Counted from the first letter of the stretch, positions 1 to 5,452 are shown. The stretch is 5,888 nt of DNA from an uncultured Bacilli bacterium (GCA_934133155.1 CAKPAT010000073.1:1-5888), one strand, 5' to 3'. Translations and numbers: made by a program. The notes: generated by a model from the sequence alone, not told the origin.

Positions 1-753
1 TCTATGGGCTCTGGTACTGAGGTTGCTAAGGAAGCTAGTGATATAATTATATTAGATGATAATTTAAATTCTATATCAAATGCTATATTATATGGCAGGA
101 CAATTTTTAAAAGTATTAGAAAGTTTATAATTTTTCAGCTTACTGTTAATTTGTGTGCTGTAAGTATATCTATAATTGGGCCTTTTATTGGAGTAGATAC
201 TCCGGTAACTGTTATTCAAATGCTGTGGATAAATATGGTGATGGATACTTTAGCTGGTATTGCCTTTTCTTTTGAGCCACCTTTAAAAGAATATATGGAA
301 GAAAGACCTAAAACTAAAGATGAGGCGATTATTAATAAATATATGTTAGGTGAAATTTTATTTACTGGAATTTATTCTGCTTTACTTTGTATAATGTTTT
401 TAAAGCTTCCATTTATTCATGAAATATTTAGAGAAGGTCCAAATGATAAATATCTTTTAACTGCTTTTTTTGGCCTATTTATTTTTATGGGTATATTTAA
501 TTCATTTAATGCTAGAACTCAAAGGTTAAATCTTTTGTCACATTTAAAAGAGAATAAGGTGTTTTTGATAGTGATAATTTTTATATTAATTGTGCAAATA
601 TATTTAATTTATTATGGCGGAAGTTTATTTAGAACATATGGGTTAACTTCTAGGGAGTTTCAAATTATGATTTTAATTGCTTTTACGGTTGTTCCAATTG
701 ATTGGATAAGAAAACTCTATTTAAGGAAAAAAGGTGAAGTTGGTGGTGTATAA
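1..753 (+). CDS. calcium-translocating P-type ATPase, type IIB (PMCA-like), C-terminal part
   Basis: The 5' end lies outside the window; the frame is open from base 1 and stops with TAA at 751-753. About 250 residues remain, covering the end of the P-domain and membrane helices M5 to M10. The entry motif MGSGTEVAKEASDIIILDDN is the conserved hinge of type II pumps, where the Asp pair helps bind Mg2+. M5 carries FQLTVNLCAV, and M6 carries NMVMDT followed by the loop residues FEPP (Asn and Asp about 76 and 80 residues after the MGSG start), the usual Ca2+ ligands of the PMCA class. A later FNSFNAR segment matches the FNxxNAR pattern of the same class. The protein would export Ca2+ from the cytoplasm using ATP. 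The substrate is inferred from family resemblance; the phosphorylation Asp (DKTG) is outside the window. A separate promoter follows, so it is not obviously co-transcribed with the next gene. Confidence 0.9.
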   Translation, partial: SMGSGTEVAKEASDIIILDDNLNSISNAILYGRTIFKSIRKFIIFQLTVNLCAVSISIIGPFIGVDTPVTVIQMLWINMVMDTLAGIAFSFEPPLKEYMEERPKTKDEAIINKYMLGEILFTGIYSALLCIMFLKLPFIHEIFREGPNDKYLLTAFFGLFIFMGIFNSFNARTQRLNLLSHLKENKVFLIVIIFILIVQIYLIYYGGSLFRTYGLTSREFQIMILIAFTVVPIDWIRKLYLRKKGEVGGV

Positions 754-754
754 T

Positions 755-783
755 TTGTTAATTTAGATTAAAAAGAGTATAAT
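755..783 (+). promoter_or_regulatory. sigma-A-type promoter of the lipoprotein gene
   Basis: A -35 box TTGTTA (755-760), a 17-base spacer and a perfect -10 box TATAAT (778-783) lie directly after the ATPase stop codon. Transcription should begin near base 790, right at the ribosome site GGGGGAAGG (791-799), giving a very short leader before the ATG at 804. Confidence 0.75.
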
Positions 784-803
784 GTGTTTAGGGGGAAGGT
801 ATT

Positions 804-1448
804 ATGAATATAACAGTAACTGAAAATTTAAAGAAAATATTAAATAAGAAAATAATATTGGTGTCACTTCCGGTAACTTTACTAGCATTTTCCCTAACTG
901 GATGTGGCAATCAAAATACTCAAGAAGTAAGTAGTGTTAATGAACAAGAATTGATAAGTCAAGTTGAAAATAATTCTTCGCTTGATGAATTGGAAAGTTA
1001 CTTAGAGGATAAAACTTCTTCTGGTAATGTCATAGAATCGGCAATAAGTATAATGAGTGATTTATTTCAAAAGCTTGGAAAAGCAGGTAGTGAGGCTTTT
1101 AATGATGAAAATACTCAAGTTGCTTTAAATAAGGCTTTTGAAGAGTTTGATACTTTACTTGGTTTTCTATTTAATAATGAAGAGGTAGCTGGTGTAAGAT
1201 TTAGTGATGTGTCAGATGTTACTAAAGAGAAAATTAGAAATTGGATATTTAAGTTTGATGAAAAATTGAATGAATGGGTTCCTGATTATAAGGAAAGATT
1301 TAAAGAATGGTGTATTAAAACTGGGGCAGATGGTTATAATTTGTTAATTAATGCGAAAGAAGGATTTAACGACTTCAGGGATGAGATAATAAATGAATAC
1401 AGCCAAACATATGCTGAAGAAAATGAGAAAACGTATACAAAATTGTAA
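804..1448 (+). CDS. putative lipoprotein of unknown function with C-terminal 11-residue repeat
   Basis: 214 residues; I do not recognise the family. The start ATG is fixed by GGGGGAAGG four bases upstream. A lipoprotein signal peptide is clear: a basic n-region (Lys 10, 11, 15, 16), a hydrophobic stretch of about 15 residues, and the lipobox LTGC with Cys34 as the predicted lipidated residue, so the mature protein should sit on the outer face of the membrane. A polar Ser/Asn/Glu-rich linker (about 35-75) leads into a predicted all-helical domain. Residues 146-200 show an 11-residue periodicity: Trp147, Trp158, Trp169, Leu180, Phe191, with Phe151, Tyr162, Ile195 and Leu155, Phe166, Phe188, Tyr199 in parallel registers. 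That pattern suggests a long amphipathic helix for membrane or protein contact. The gene has its own promoter and terminator, so it is a monocistronic unit beside agrAC. Whether the agr system controls it cannot be told from sequence. Confidence 0.85.
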   Translation: MNITVTENLKKILNKKIILVSLPVTLLAFSLTGCGNQNTQEVSSVNEQELISQVENNSSLDELESYLEDKTSSGNVIESAISIMSDLFQKLGKAGSEAFNDENTQVALNKAFEEFDTLLGFLFNNEEVAGVRFSDVSDVTKEKIRNWIFKFDEKLNEWVPDYKERFKEWCIKTGADGYNLLINAKEGFNDFRDEIINEYSQTYAEENEKTYTKL

Positions 1449-1468
1449 GCAAAAAGCTTACTTTTTTT
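1445..1468 (+). terminator. intrinsic terminator of the lipoprotein gene
   Basis: The stem GTAAGC (1445-1450) pairs with GCTTAC (1456-1461) around an AAAAA loop and is followed by seven T. The 5' arm includes the TAA stop codon (1446-1448). Confidence 0.85.
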
Positions 1469-1469
1469 G

Positions 1470-1498
1470 TTGTATTATAAATTAAAATGTGATATATT
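1470..1498 (+). promoter_or_regulatory. candidate promoter of agrAC
   Basis: TTGTAT (1470-1475), a 17-base spacer and TATATT (1493-1498) lie immediately after the upstream terminator and before the agrA ribosome site. The spacer contains TAAAATGTG (1483-1491), a 9-mer also present upstream of agrB (4433-4441), so it may hold a regulator half-site. Boxes are imperfect and the call rests on position and spacing. Confidence 0.5.
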
Positions 1499-1529
1499 TT
1501 TAGTATATTCTGAGGAGAATGGTGCGAGT

Positions 1530-2231
1530 ATGATAAACTTTATTATATGTGATGATATAAAAGAGGATTTAGAGGTTGTATTGGATGTTGTATCTTACTA
1601 TATGATGCAAAATAAAATAGAATATAAAACGCATGTGTTTAGGGATTATAATGATGATTTTCTGAAAATAATAGAAACTAAAATGCCTTATAAAATTTAT
1701 ATTTTAGATATAGAAACGCCAAATCGTTCTGGAATAGATGTGGCAAGGATAATTAGAAAAAAGGATGTGGATAGTGTACTTATATTTCTAACTGGACATC
1801 AAGAATTAAGCGATTTAGTTGTAAAAAATGAATTTTCTTTTTTAACTTTTATTAATAAATTTGACAATCGTGAAAATCATTTAAAAAGGGCATTAGATAA
1901 GGCTATACAAACAATTAAGGTAAGAAAATCTTTAAAGTTTAAAGATGGTGGAATAATATATAAGATACCATTAGATGATATTTTATATATTACACGAGAT
2001 AGTATAGACAGAAAAAGTATAATTGTAACGGATTATCAAGAATTTAAAGTTGGCAAAACGTTAACAGAGATTTCTGGAATGTTAAATGGAAATTTTGTTC
2101 AGACACACAGGGCTTGTTTTGTTAATAAAAAAAGAGTCGTAAGTTTTAATAAACATCAAAAAATAATTACATTTGATAATGGGACATCTACTGATTTAAT
2201 ATCTGCAAGATTTGATAAGGAGTTGATATAA
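1530..2231 (+). CDS. agrA: AgrA-like LytTR-family response regulator
   Basis: 233 residues from the ATG at 1530, close to the 238 of staphylococcal AgrA. The frame is open back to a TTG at 1467, but that would overlap the terminator T-tract and promoter, while ATG 1530 begins the typical receiver strand MINFIICDD and has GAGGAG at 1512-1517 (spacing of 12, somewhat long). The receiver domain (about 1-125) has the acidic pair Asp8/Asp9, phospho-acceptor Asp60 in YILDIE, Thr88 in FLTG and Lys110 in FINKF. The LytTR DNA-binding domain (about 132-233) includes the family signature QTHRACFVNK (191-200). It should be phosphorylated by the kinase encoded next and activate promoters carrying paired direct repeats, classically the agrBD promoter. 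A cysteine in the signature (Cys196) lies near the position of the redox-sensitive cysteine of S. aureus AgrA; that parallel is only suggestive. The TAA stop is followed directly by the agrC ATG. Confidence 0.9.
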   Translation: MINFIICDDIKEDLEVVLDVVSYYMMQNKIEYKTHVFRDYNDDFLKIIETKMPYKIYILDIETPNRSGIDVARIIRKKDVDSVLIFLTGHQELSDLVVKNEFSFLTFINKFDNRENHLKRALDKAIQTIKVRKSLKFKDGGIIYKIPLDDILYITRDSIDRKSIIVTDYQEFKVGKTLTEISGMLNGNFVQTHRACFVNKKRVVSFNKHQKIITFDNGTSTDLISARFDKELI

Positions 2232-3548
2232 ATGATTGTTTGGAATGTAATTTCGCATTTTATTAGTAATATTTTAATAGGATGTTTTAGTATTTATTGT
2301 TGGAAAACTTTAGCAAGTCAAGCAAAAACTGATAAGAAGAAAGAATGTTTATTAATTATTTTGTTGGCAACAGTTAGCACTATAGTTGGGGTGCTGTTTG
2401 TAAATCCATTGAAACTTATGATTAATATAGTGTTTTTAATGTTTGTATGTGATAAATTTTTTGTAAAAGATTTAAAAAAATCTGTAACTTTTGTTATTAT
2501 ATCGCAAGCTATTTTGATTGTTTCTGAAAGTGTATATGCACTAATTGCCTCTCTATTTATTAGAGATGTTGTTACATATATTAAAGATCCGATGAAATTT
2601 TTATTTATGAATATTTGTATTGTTTTATTATCATTTTTGTTAATGCAGTTTAAAAGGCATAAGAATATTATTAATAAGGTAAACGTTACTTCATCCTATT
2701 TAAATAGAAGTGAAGCGGTAACATTTTCTATAATCACAATACTTATTATGATTATTGCAACTGTGGAAAGTTATATGCACCTTCCATTTCAAGTGTTACT
2801 TATTACAAATGCTGCTGTAACAATAGTGTTTATAGTGCTTGTTTTAAAATTAACTGGAGTAAAAGCTGAATATAAAAAAGTTAATAAAAAATATAAAACT
2901 AGTATGAAAAGTTTAAAAGAATATGAGAGCATGCTTACAAAATATAAAAAAGCTGCTCATGAAAATAAAAATGAGCTTCAAAGAACTAGAAATATGATTA
3001 AAGGTGATGAAAATCAAGAGGTAATAAGATATTTAGATGGACTGATAAAACAAAAGATAAAGTATAATGAAGAGATATTGAAGAAAACGTTTAAGATACC
3101 TGAAGGTGGACTTAGAGCTACAATATATTCTAAATTATGTGAAATGGAAAATCAAAAAATTGATTATAAATTAGATATAGCTAGTGATGTTAAAGCATCT
3201 GATTTAATTAATTTAGATGAAGATATCATGCTTAATGTTTATAGTGTATTAGCTGTATTTTTAGATAATGCAATAGAGGCTGTTAAGGATTTAAAAGAGA
3301 AAAATATTGAAATAGAAATATATATTATGGATAATAAGCTATGTATAGATATTAGTAATAATTATGAAGGTGTTTTAGAACTTGATAAGATAAGTAAGCT
3401 TAAATATACTACGAAAGGCGAGGGACATGGTTATGGACTTCCTCTTGTTGATGATATTATAGGTAAAAATTCTAAATATTTGGAAAATGAAAAAAGTATT
3501 AGTGGTAATACATTTACTCAAACTTTAAAAATTAATTATAAAAAATAA
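2232..3548 (+). CDS. agrC: AgrC-like sensor histidine kinase (HPK10 / GHKL type)
   Basis: 438 residues, close to the roughly 430 of staphylococcal AgrC. ATG 2232 touches the agrA stop, with AAGGAG at 2217-2222 inside the end of agrA, so the two are translationally linked. Residues 1-210 are very hydrophobic with about six or seven membrane helices and no large extracellular domain, the sensor layout of peptide receptors. A charged helical linker (about 210-242) leads to the H-box AAHENKNELQRTRNMI with phospho-acceptor His243, a variant of the HDYxN box. The ATPase domain shows the N-box FLDNAIEA (Asp345/Asn346) and the G-box GEGHGYGL (396-403). The expected role is binding the cyclic AgrD-derived peptide at the membrane, autophosphorylating and passing phosphate to Asp60 of AgrA. 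Specificity for the local peptide is inferred from linkage. Confidence 0.9.
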   Translation: MIVWNVISHFISNILIGCFSIYCWKTLASQAKTDKKKECLLIILLATVSTIVGVLFVNPLKLMINIVFLMFVCDKFFVKDLKKSVTFVIISQAILIVSESVYALIASLFIRDVVTYIKDPMKFLFMNICIVLLSFLLMQFKRHKNIINKVNVTSSYLNRSEAVTFSIITILIMIIATVESYMHLPFQVLLITNAAVTIVFIVLVLKLTGVKAEYKKVNKKYKTSMKSLKEYESMLTKYKKAAHENKNELQRTRNMIKGDENQEVIRYLDGLIKQKIKYNEEILKKTFKIPEGGLRATIYSKLCEMENQKIDYKLDIASDVKASDLINLDEDIMLNVYSVLAVFLDNAIEAVKDLKEKNIEIEIYIMDNKLCIDISNNYEGVLELDKISKLKYTTKGEGHGYGLPLVDDIIGKNSKYLENEKSISGNTFTQTLKINYKK

Positions 3549-3549
3549 G

Positions 3550-3571
3550 ACACTTCTATAGAAGTGTTTTT
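3550..3571. terminator. bidirectional terminator between agrAC and agrBD
   Basis: ACACTTC (3550-3556) pairs with GAAGTGT (3561-3567) around a TATA loop. On the plus strand T runs to 3571, ending agrAC one base after its stop. On the minus strand the same hairpin is followed by CTTATTTTTTAT, so it can also stop transcripts arriving from agrBD. Confidence 0.8.
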
Positions 3572-3576
3572 AAATG

Positions 3577-3605
3577 GCAAAATAAAAGGGATTATTAATA
3601 TACCC
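3577..3605 (-). terminator. possible weak first terminator of agrD
   Basis: Read on the minus strand just after the agrD stop, GGG (3605-3603) and CCC (3590-3588) enclose the self-complementary TATTAATA with two mismatched pairs between, followed by CTTTTATTTTG. The stem is imperfect; the main stop is probably the hairpin at 3550-3567. Confidence 0.35.
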
Positions 3606-3607
3606 TA

Positions 3608-3727
3608 TTATTTTATTAAACTTTTTGGACATTCAGGCTCATCTAACCACCAAAAATCACATGCTACACTTGCACTTTTAGAAAAGATTCCTCCTAAACC
3701 GGCTAAAATAGACGTAATAAAATTCAT
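3608..3727 (-). CDS. agrD: AgrD-like cyclic autoinducer pre-peptide
   Basis: A 39-residue gene, easily missed because of size, 17 bases after agrB on the same strand. ATG at 3727 has a strong ribosome site GGGAGG (3740-3735) seven bases upstream. It has the three AgrD parts in order. Residues 1-19 (beginning MNFITSILAGLGGIF) form a hydrophobic, probably amphipathic membrane leader. The signal core follows, with Cys23 in VACDFWWL. The acidic recognition tail is DEPECPKSL (29-37), closely matching the DEPEVPEEL-type tails of staphylococcal AgrD, with a short LIK-type basic end. AgrB should cut before Asp29 and form a thiolactone from Cys23 to the new C-terminus, giving a CDFWWL ring of six residues; cutting after Trp27 would give the more usual five. 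The N-terminal trimming point is unknown. The tail also holds an extra Cys33. Role and processing are inferred from family resemblance and from adjacency to agrB. Confidence 0.9.
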   Translation of the reverse strand: MNFITSILAGLGGIFSKSASVACDFWWLDEPECPKSLIK

Positions 3728-3744
3728 ATTAATTCCTCCCATAT

Positions 3745-4347
3745 TTAATCAAATTGATATGATTTGTAATTATCATATTGTTGATTTGATAGTTTGTAGG
3801 TTATTGGAGAAATCATTGCACACTGTAAGATTAACCCAAATAAACAACAATTAGATATAAAATTATTATCTACAAATACTGAGACAATTACTAAAATTGT
3901 TGCCATAATGGTAGAAATAATTTTATAAACTTTTCTTCTTTTTGAATTTACGATTGGTCTTTTTTCTGTGTCGGCAGGACTATACTTTGACATATATATA
4001 ATTCCTATTAAGCCAAGAATGAATTTTAAAACTATATTTACATTAAGTATAGTGCATATGTAGGTAAGTCCAATAAATAAAGATGTGGATACTACTAAAC
4101 ATACCCAGCTCTTAGATGCGTGAATTCCAAAAGATGGTAGTCTAACTAAATTATATATTAGGGTAAATATAATAAGTTCTTTTAGAATGCCTAAAAGATA
4201 AGCAATAGAAAATATAATAATAGACTTAGAAATTAAAATATACAATCCAGTTAAACCATATTCTAGTTCTTCCAGTTTTTCTTTGGTATAATTAGGCTTA
4301 TTTTTTCTAATTAAATTCATTGAGTTACTGATAAATAAATCTCTCAC
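3745..4347 (-). CDS. agrB: AgrB-like accessory gene regulator protease
   Basis: 200 residues when read from the GTG at 4347. An in-frame TTG at 4368 would add seven residues but has no ribosome site, whereas GTG 4347 follows GGTGGTGG and puts the catalytic residues at His76 and Cys83, almost the numbering of S. aureus AgrB (His77, Cys84). The next ATG (4320) also lacks a ribosome site. The active-site segment reads SFGIHASKSWVC, and the second family mark PADTEKRPI lies at about 124-132 between membrane helices. Around these are about five or six hydrophobic helices. The protein is a membrane cysteine endopeptidase that removes the C-terminal tail of AgrD and closes the thiolactone ring. It is co-oriented with agrD and convergent with agrAC, so it is presumably in a two-gene agrBD transcript. 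The stop is TAA at 3747-3745. Confidence 0.92.
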   Translation of the reverse strand: MRDLFISNSMNLIRKNKPNYTKEKLEELEYGLTGLYILISKSIIIFSIAYLLGILKELIIFTLIYNLVRLPSFGIHASKSWVCLVVSTSLFIGLTYICTILNVNIVLKFILGLIGIIYMSKYSPADTEKRPIVNSKRRKVYKIISTIMATILVIVSVFVDNNFISNCCLFGLILQCAMISPITYKLSNQQYDNYKSYQFD

Positions 4348-4350
4348 ATA

Positions 4351-4358
4351 ACCACCAC
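4351..4358 (-). promoter_or_regulatory. ribosome binding site that decides the agrB start
   Basis: On the minus strand GGTGGTGG lies four bases before the GTG at 4347. It resembles the GGTG end of the full anti-16S complement rather than a canonical GGAGG, but it is the only G-rich run near any candidate start; the upstream TTG codons have none. Confidence 0.5.
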
Positions 4359-4432
4359 CAATCAACAATTACATATTAGCAGATATTAATAAAGCCTAAT
4401 GAAACTGTACATGAATGAATAAAAAATGGGTA

Positions 4433-4461
4433 TAAAATGTGGCGTAGACTTTAAAATTGTG
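4433..4461 (-). promoter_or_regulatory. candidate direct-repeat regulator site upstream of agrB
   Basis: On the minus strand CACAATTTTA (4461-4452) and CACATTTTA (4441-4433) form an imperfect direct repeat with starts 20 bases apart, close to the 21-base period of LytTR-type AgrA sites. A further ACAGTTTCA (4408-4400), which shares ACAGTT with the staphylococcal AgrA half-site, lies nearer the gene. I could not find a convincing -35/-10 pair for agrBD, as might be expected of an activated promoter. This divergent intergenic stretch (4348-4616) shows no gene or RNA I can support; its other contents are the csp promoter signals. Confidence 0.35.
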
Positions 4462-4546
4462 TTGATAACAAACTTTTATGCAAAATAAGCTATCATTCAG
4501 ACAAAAATTTAAATAAGGAAGGAAAGAAATAGTAGAATCGTAGATG

Positions 4547-4575
4547 TTGACACAAACTTGTGTCACGGTTTAAAT
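4547..4575 (+). promoter_or_regulatory. promoter of the cold-shock protein gene
   Basis: A perfect -35 box TTGACA (4547-4552), a 17-base spacer and TTAAAT (4570-4575) as -10 (four of six consensus bases). Transcription would start near 4582, leaving a leader of about 35 bases. Two palindromes overlap the two boxes and are listed separately. Confidence 0.65.
4548..4565. promoter_or_regulatory. palindromic operator-like site over the csp -35 region
   Basis: TGACACAAACTTGTGTCA is a perfect inverted repeat with 8-base arms and a 2-base centre. It covers all but the first base of the -35 box and runs into the spacer, where a bound dimeric regulator would block polymerase. The regulator is not identified. 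Confidence 0.55.
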
Positions 4576-4586
4576 CATGATTTAAA
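4569..4586. repeat. 18-base perfect palindrome over the csp -10 and start region
   Basis: TTTAAATCATGATTTAAA reads identically on both strands. It contains the predicted -10 box and reaches the likely transcription start. Its centre is 21 bases, two helical turns, from the centre of the upstream palindrome. It differs in sequence from that one, so it may serve another protein. Confidence 0.55.
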
Positions 4587-4616
4587 AGTAAAGCTTGGCA
4601 GAAGGGAGATGTAGTT

Positions 4617-4829
4617 GTGAGAGGCAAAGTTAAGTGGTTCAATAATGAGAAAGGTTTTGGATTTATCGAATATAATGATGAAGAAGATATCTTTGTTCAC
4701 TATTCATCAATTCTAACACCTGGATATAAAACGCTAGTTGAAGGTCAATATGTTGAATTTGAACTTGTAAGAACAGACAAAGGCTTGCAGGCAAAAAATG
4801 TTGTTGAAATTAAACCAACACTAGTATAA
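4617..4829 (+). CDS. cold-shock domain protein (CspA family)
   Basis: 70 residues, a typical single cold-shock domain. The GTG at 4617 is preceded by AAGGGAG (4602-4608) at eight bases and gives the standard N-terminus [12 protein letters not shown]1 is KGFGFI (12-17) and RNP2 is DIFVHY (24-29), the aromatic surface that binds single-stranded RNA and DNA; Trp7 and Phe8 belong to the same face. The C-terminus KGLQAKNV is also usual for the family. It would act as a cytoplasmic RNA chaperone keeping mRNA unfolded, though whether it is cold-induced or constitutive cannot be told. It has its own promoter and terminator and is divergent from agrBD. The family is certain; the precise paralogue letter is not. 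Confidence 0.95.
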   Translation: MRGKVKWFNNEKGFGFIEYNDEEDIFVHYSSILTPGYKTLVEGQYVEFELVRTDKGLQAKNVVEIKPTLV

Positions 4830-4834
4830 AGAGT

Positions 4835-4870
4835 AAAAAGGGGGCTTATATTAACGGCCTTTTTGTTTTG
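4835..4870 (+). terminator. terminator after the cold-shock gene
   Basis: AAAAAGG (4835-4841) pairs with CCTTTTT (4858-4864), followed by GTTTTG. The loop of about 16 bases is large and the stem A/T-rich, so it may be leaky toward hpf. The end overlaps the hpf -35 box. Confidence 0.55.
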
Positions 4871-4896
4871 CTTTAAAATGGGAAATATGTTATAAT
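4868..4896 (+). promoter_or_regulatory. promoter of hpf
   Basis: TTGCTT (4868-4873), a 17-base spacer and a perfect TATAAT (4891-4896). Transcription should start near 4903, where the ribosome site GGAAGGTG (4903-4910) begins, so the leader is only about 13 bases. Confidence 0.7.
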
Positions 4897-4915
4897 TAGG
4901 GCGGAAGGTGATAAT

Positions 4916-5452
4916 ATGAAATGTACAATTCATGGTAAAAAAATTAAGGTTACAAATGAATTAAAGAAGTATATGGAAACTAAGCTTGCAAAGTTAGATA
5001 AGTATTTTGATGAGCCAGATAATTATACTGCAACAATCGTACTTAGAAACATTGAACCTGAAAGAATACTTGAAGTAACAGTGCCTATTCAAAAGGTAAT
5101 TCTAAGAGCTGAAGAAAGTAATAAAGATGCTTATGCAGCTGTTGATTTAGCTATAGATAAACTTGAAAGACAAATTAGAAAAAATAAGACAAGAATGAAT
5201 AAAAAAGTTGATAAAGATAAAATAACTGGTTTTATTACTGATTTTAAGACCGATAAATCAGAGGATGATAAAAGTAAAATAGTTAAACGTAAGATGGTTG
5301 AATTGAAGCCTATGAGTGAAGAAGAAGCTATTTTACAAATGAATTTAATTGATCATGAGTTCTTTATCTTTAGGGATGCTAAAACTGGTGAAATTGAGGT
5401 TGTTTATAAAAGAAGAGATAAAGATTATGGCTTAATAAAGGAGAAACGTTAA
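4916..5452 (+). CDS. hpf: long-form ribosome hibernation promoting factor
   Basis: 178 residues, near the 185-190 typical of the long form. ATG 4916 follows GGAAGGTG. The N-terminal domain (about 1-100) has the beta-alpha-beta-beta-beta-alpha layout of the YfiA/HPF family, beginning MKCTIHGKKIKVTNELKKYM and ending in a basic helix rich in Lys/Arg (82-100), which sits in the mRNA/tRNA channel of the 30S subunit. A charged linker (about 100-122) leads to the C-terminal domain (123-178) with ELKPMSEEEAILQMNLIDHE and FRDAKTGEIEVVYKR, the segment through which two copies dimerise. The protein silences 70S ribosomes by joining them into 100S particles in stationary phase or stress. The position just before secA is common in Bacillota. 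It has its own promoter and terminator. Confidence 0.95.
   Translation: MKCTIHGKKIKVTNELKKYMETKLAKLDKYFDEPDNYTATIVLRNIEPERILEVTVPIQKVILRAEESNKDAYAAVDLAIDKLERQIRKNKTRMNKKVDKDKITGFITDFKTDKSEDDKSKIVKRKMVELKPMSEEEAILQMNLIDHEFFIFRDAKTGEIEVVYKRRDKDYGLIKEKR

Noticed and set aside
1467..1529. N-terminal extension of agrA from a TTG at 1467
   Set aside because: It would overlap the upstream terminator T-tract and the predicted promoter. Receiver domains begin at the MINFIICDD segment, which starts at ATG 1530.
3564..3854. Open frame of 96 codons on the plus strand between agrC and agrB
   Set aside because: It begins inside the terminator hairpin and runs antisense through agrD and the end of agrB. 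It has no family resemblance, while the opposite strand has a clear AgrD and AgrB.
4348..4368. Seven-residue extension of agrB from TTG 4368
   Set aside because: No ribosome site precedes it, and its Gly-rich codons are more simply the ribosome site GGTGGTGG for GTG 4347.
4369..4616. Possible small RNA or riboswitch in the divergent agrB/csp intergenic region
   Set aside because: Apart from the two palindromes at the csp promoter I found no extended pairing, no conserved riboswitch core and no terminator, so nothing supports an RNA gene.
4745..4933. Open frame of 62 codons on the minus strand
   Set aside because: It lies antisense to the end of the cold-shock gene, its terminator and the hpf promoter, with no recognisable motif.
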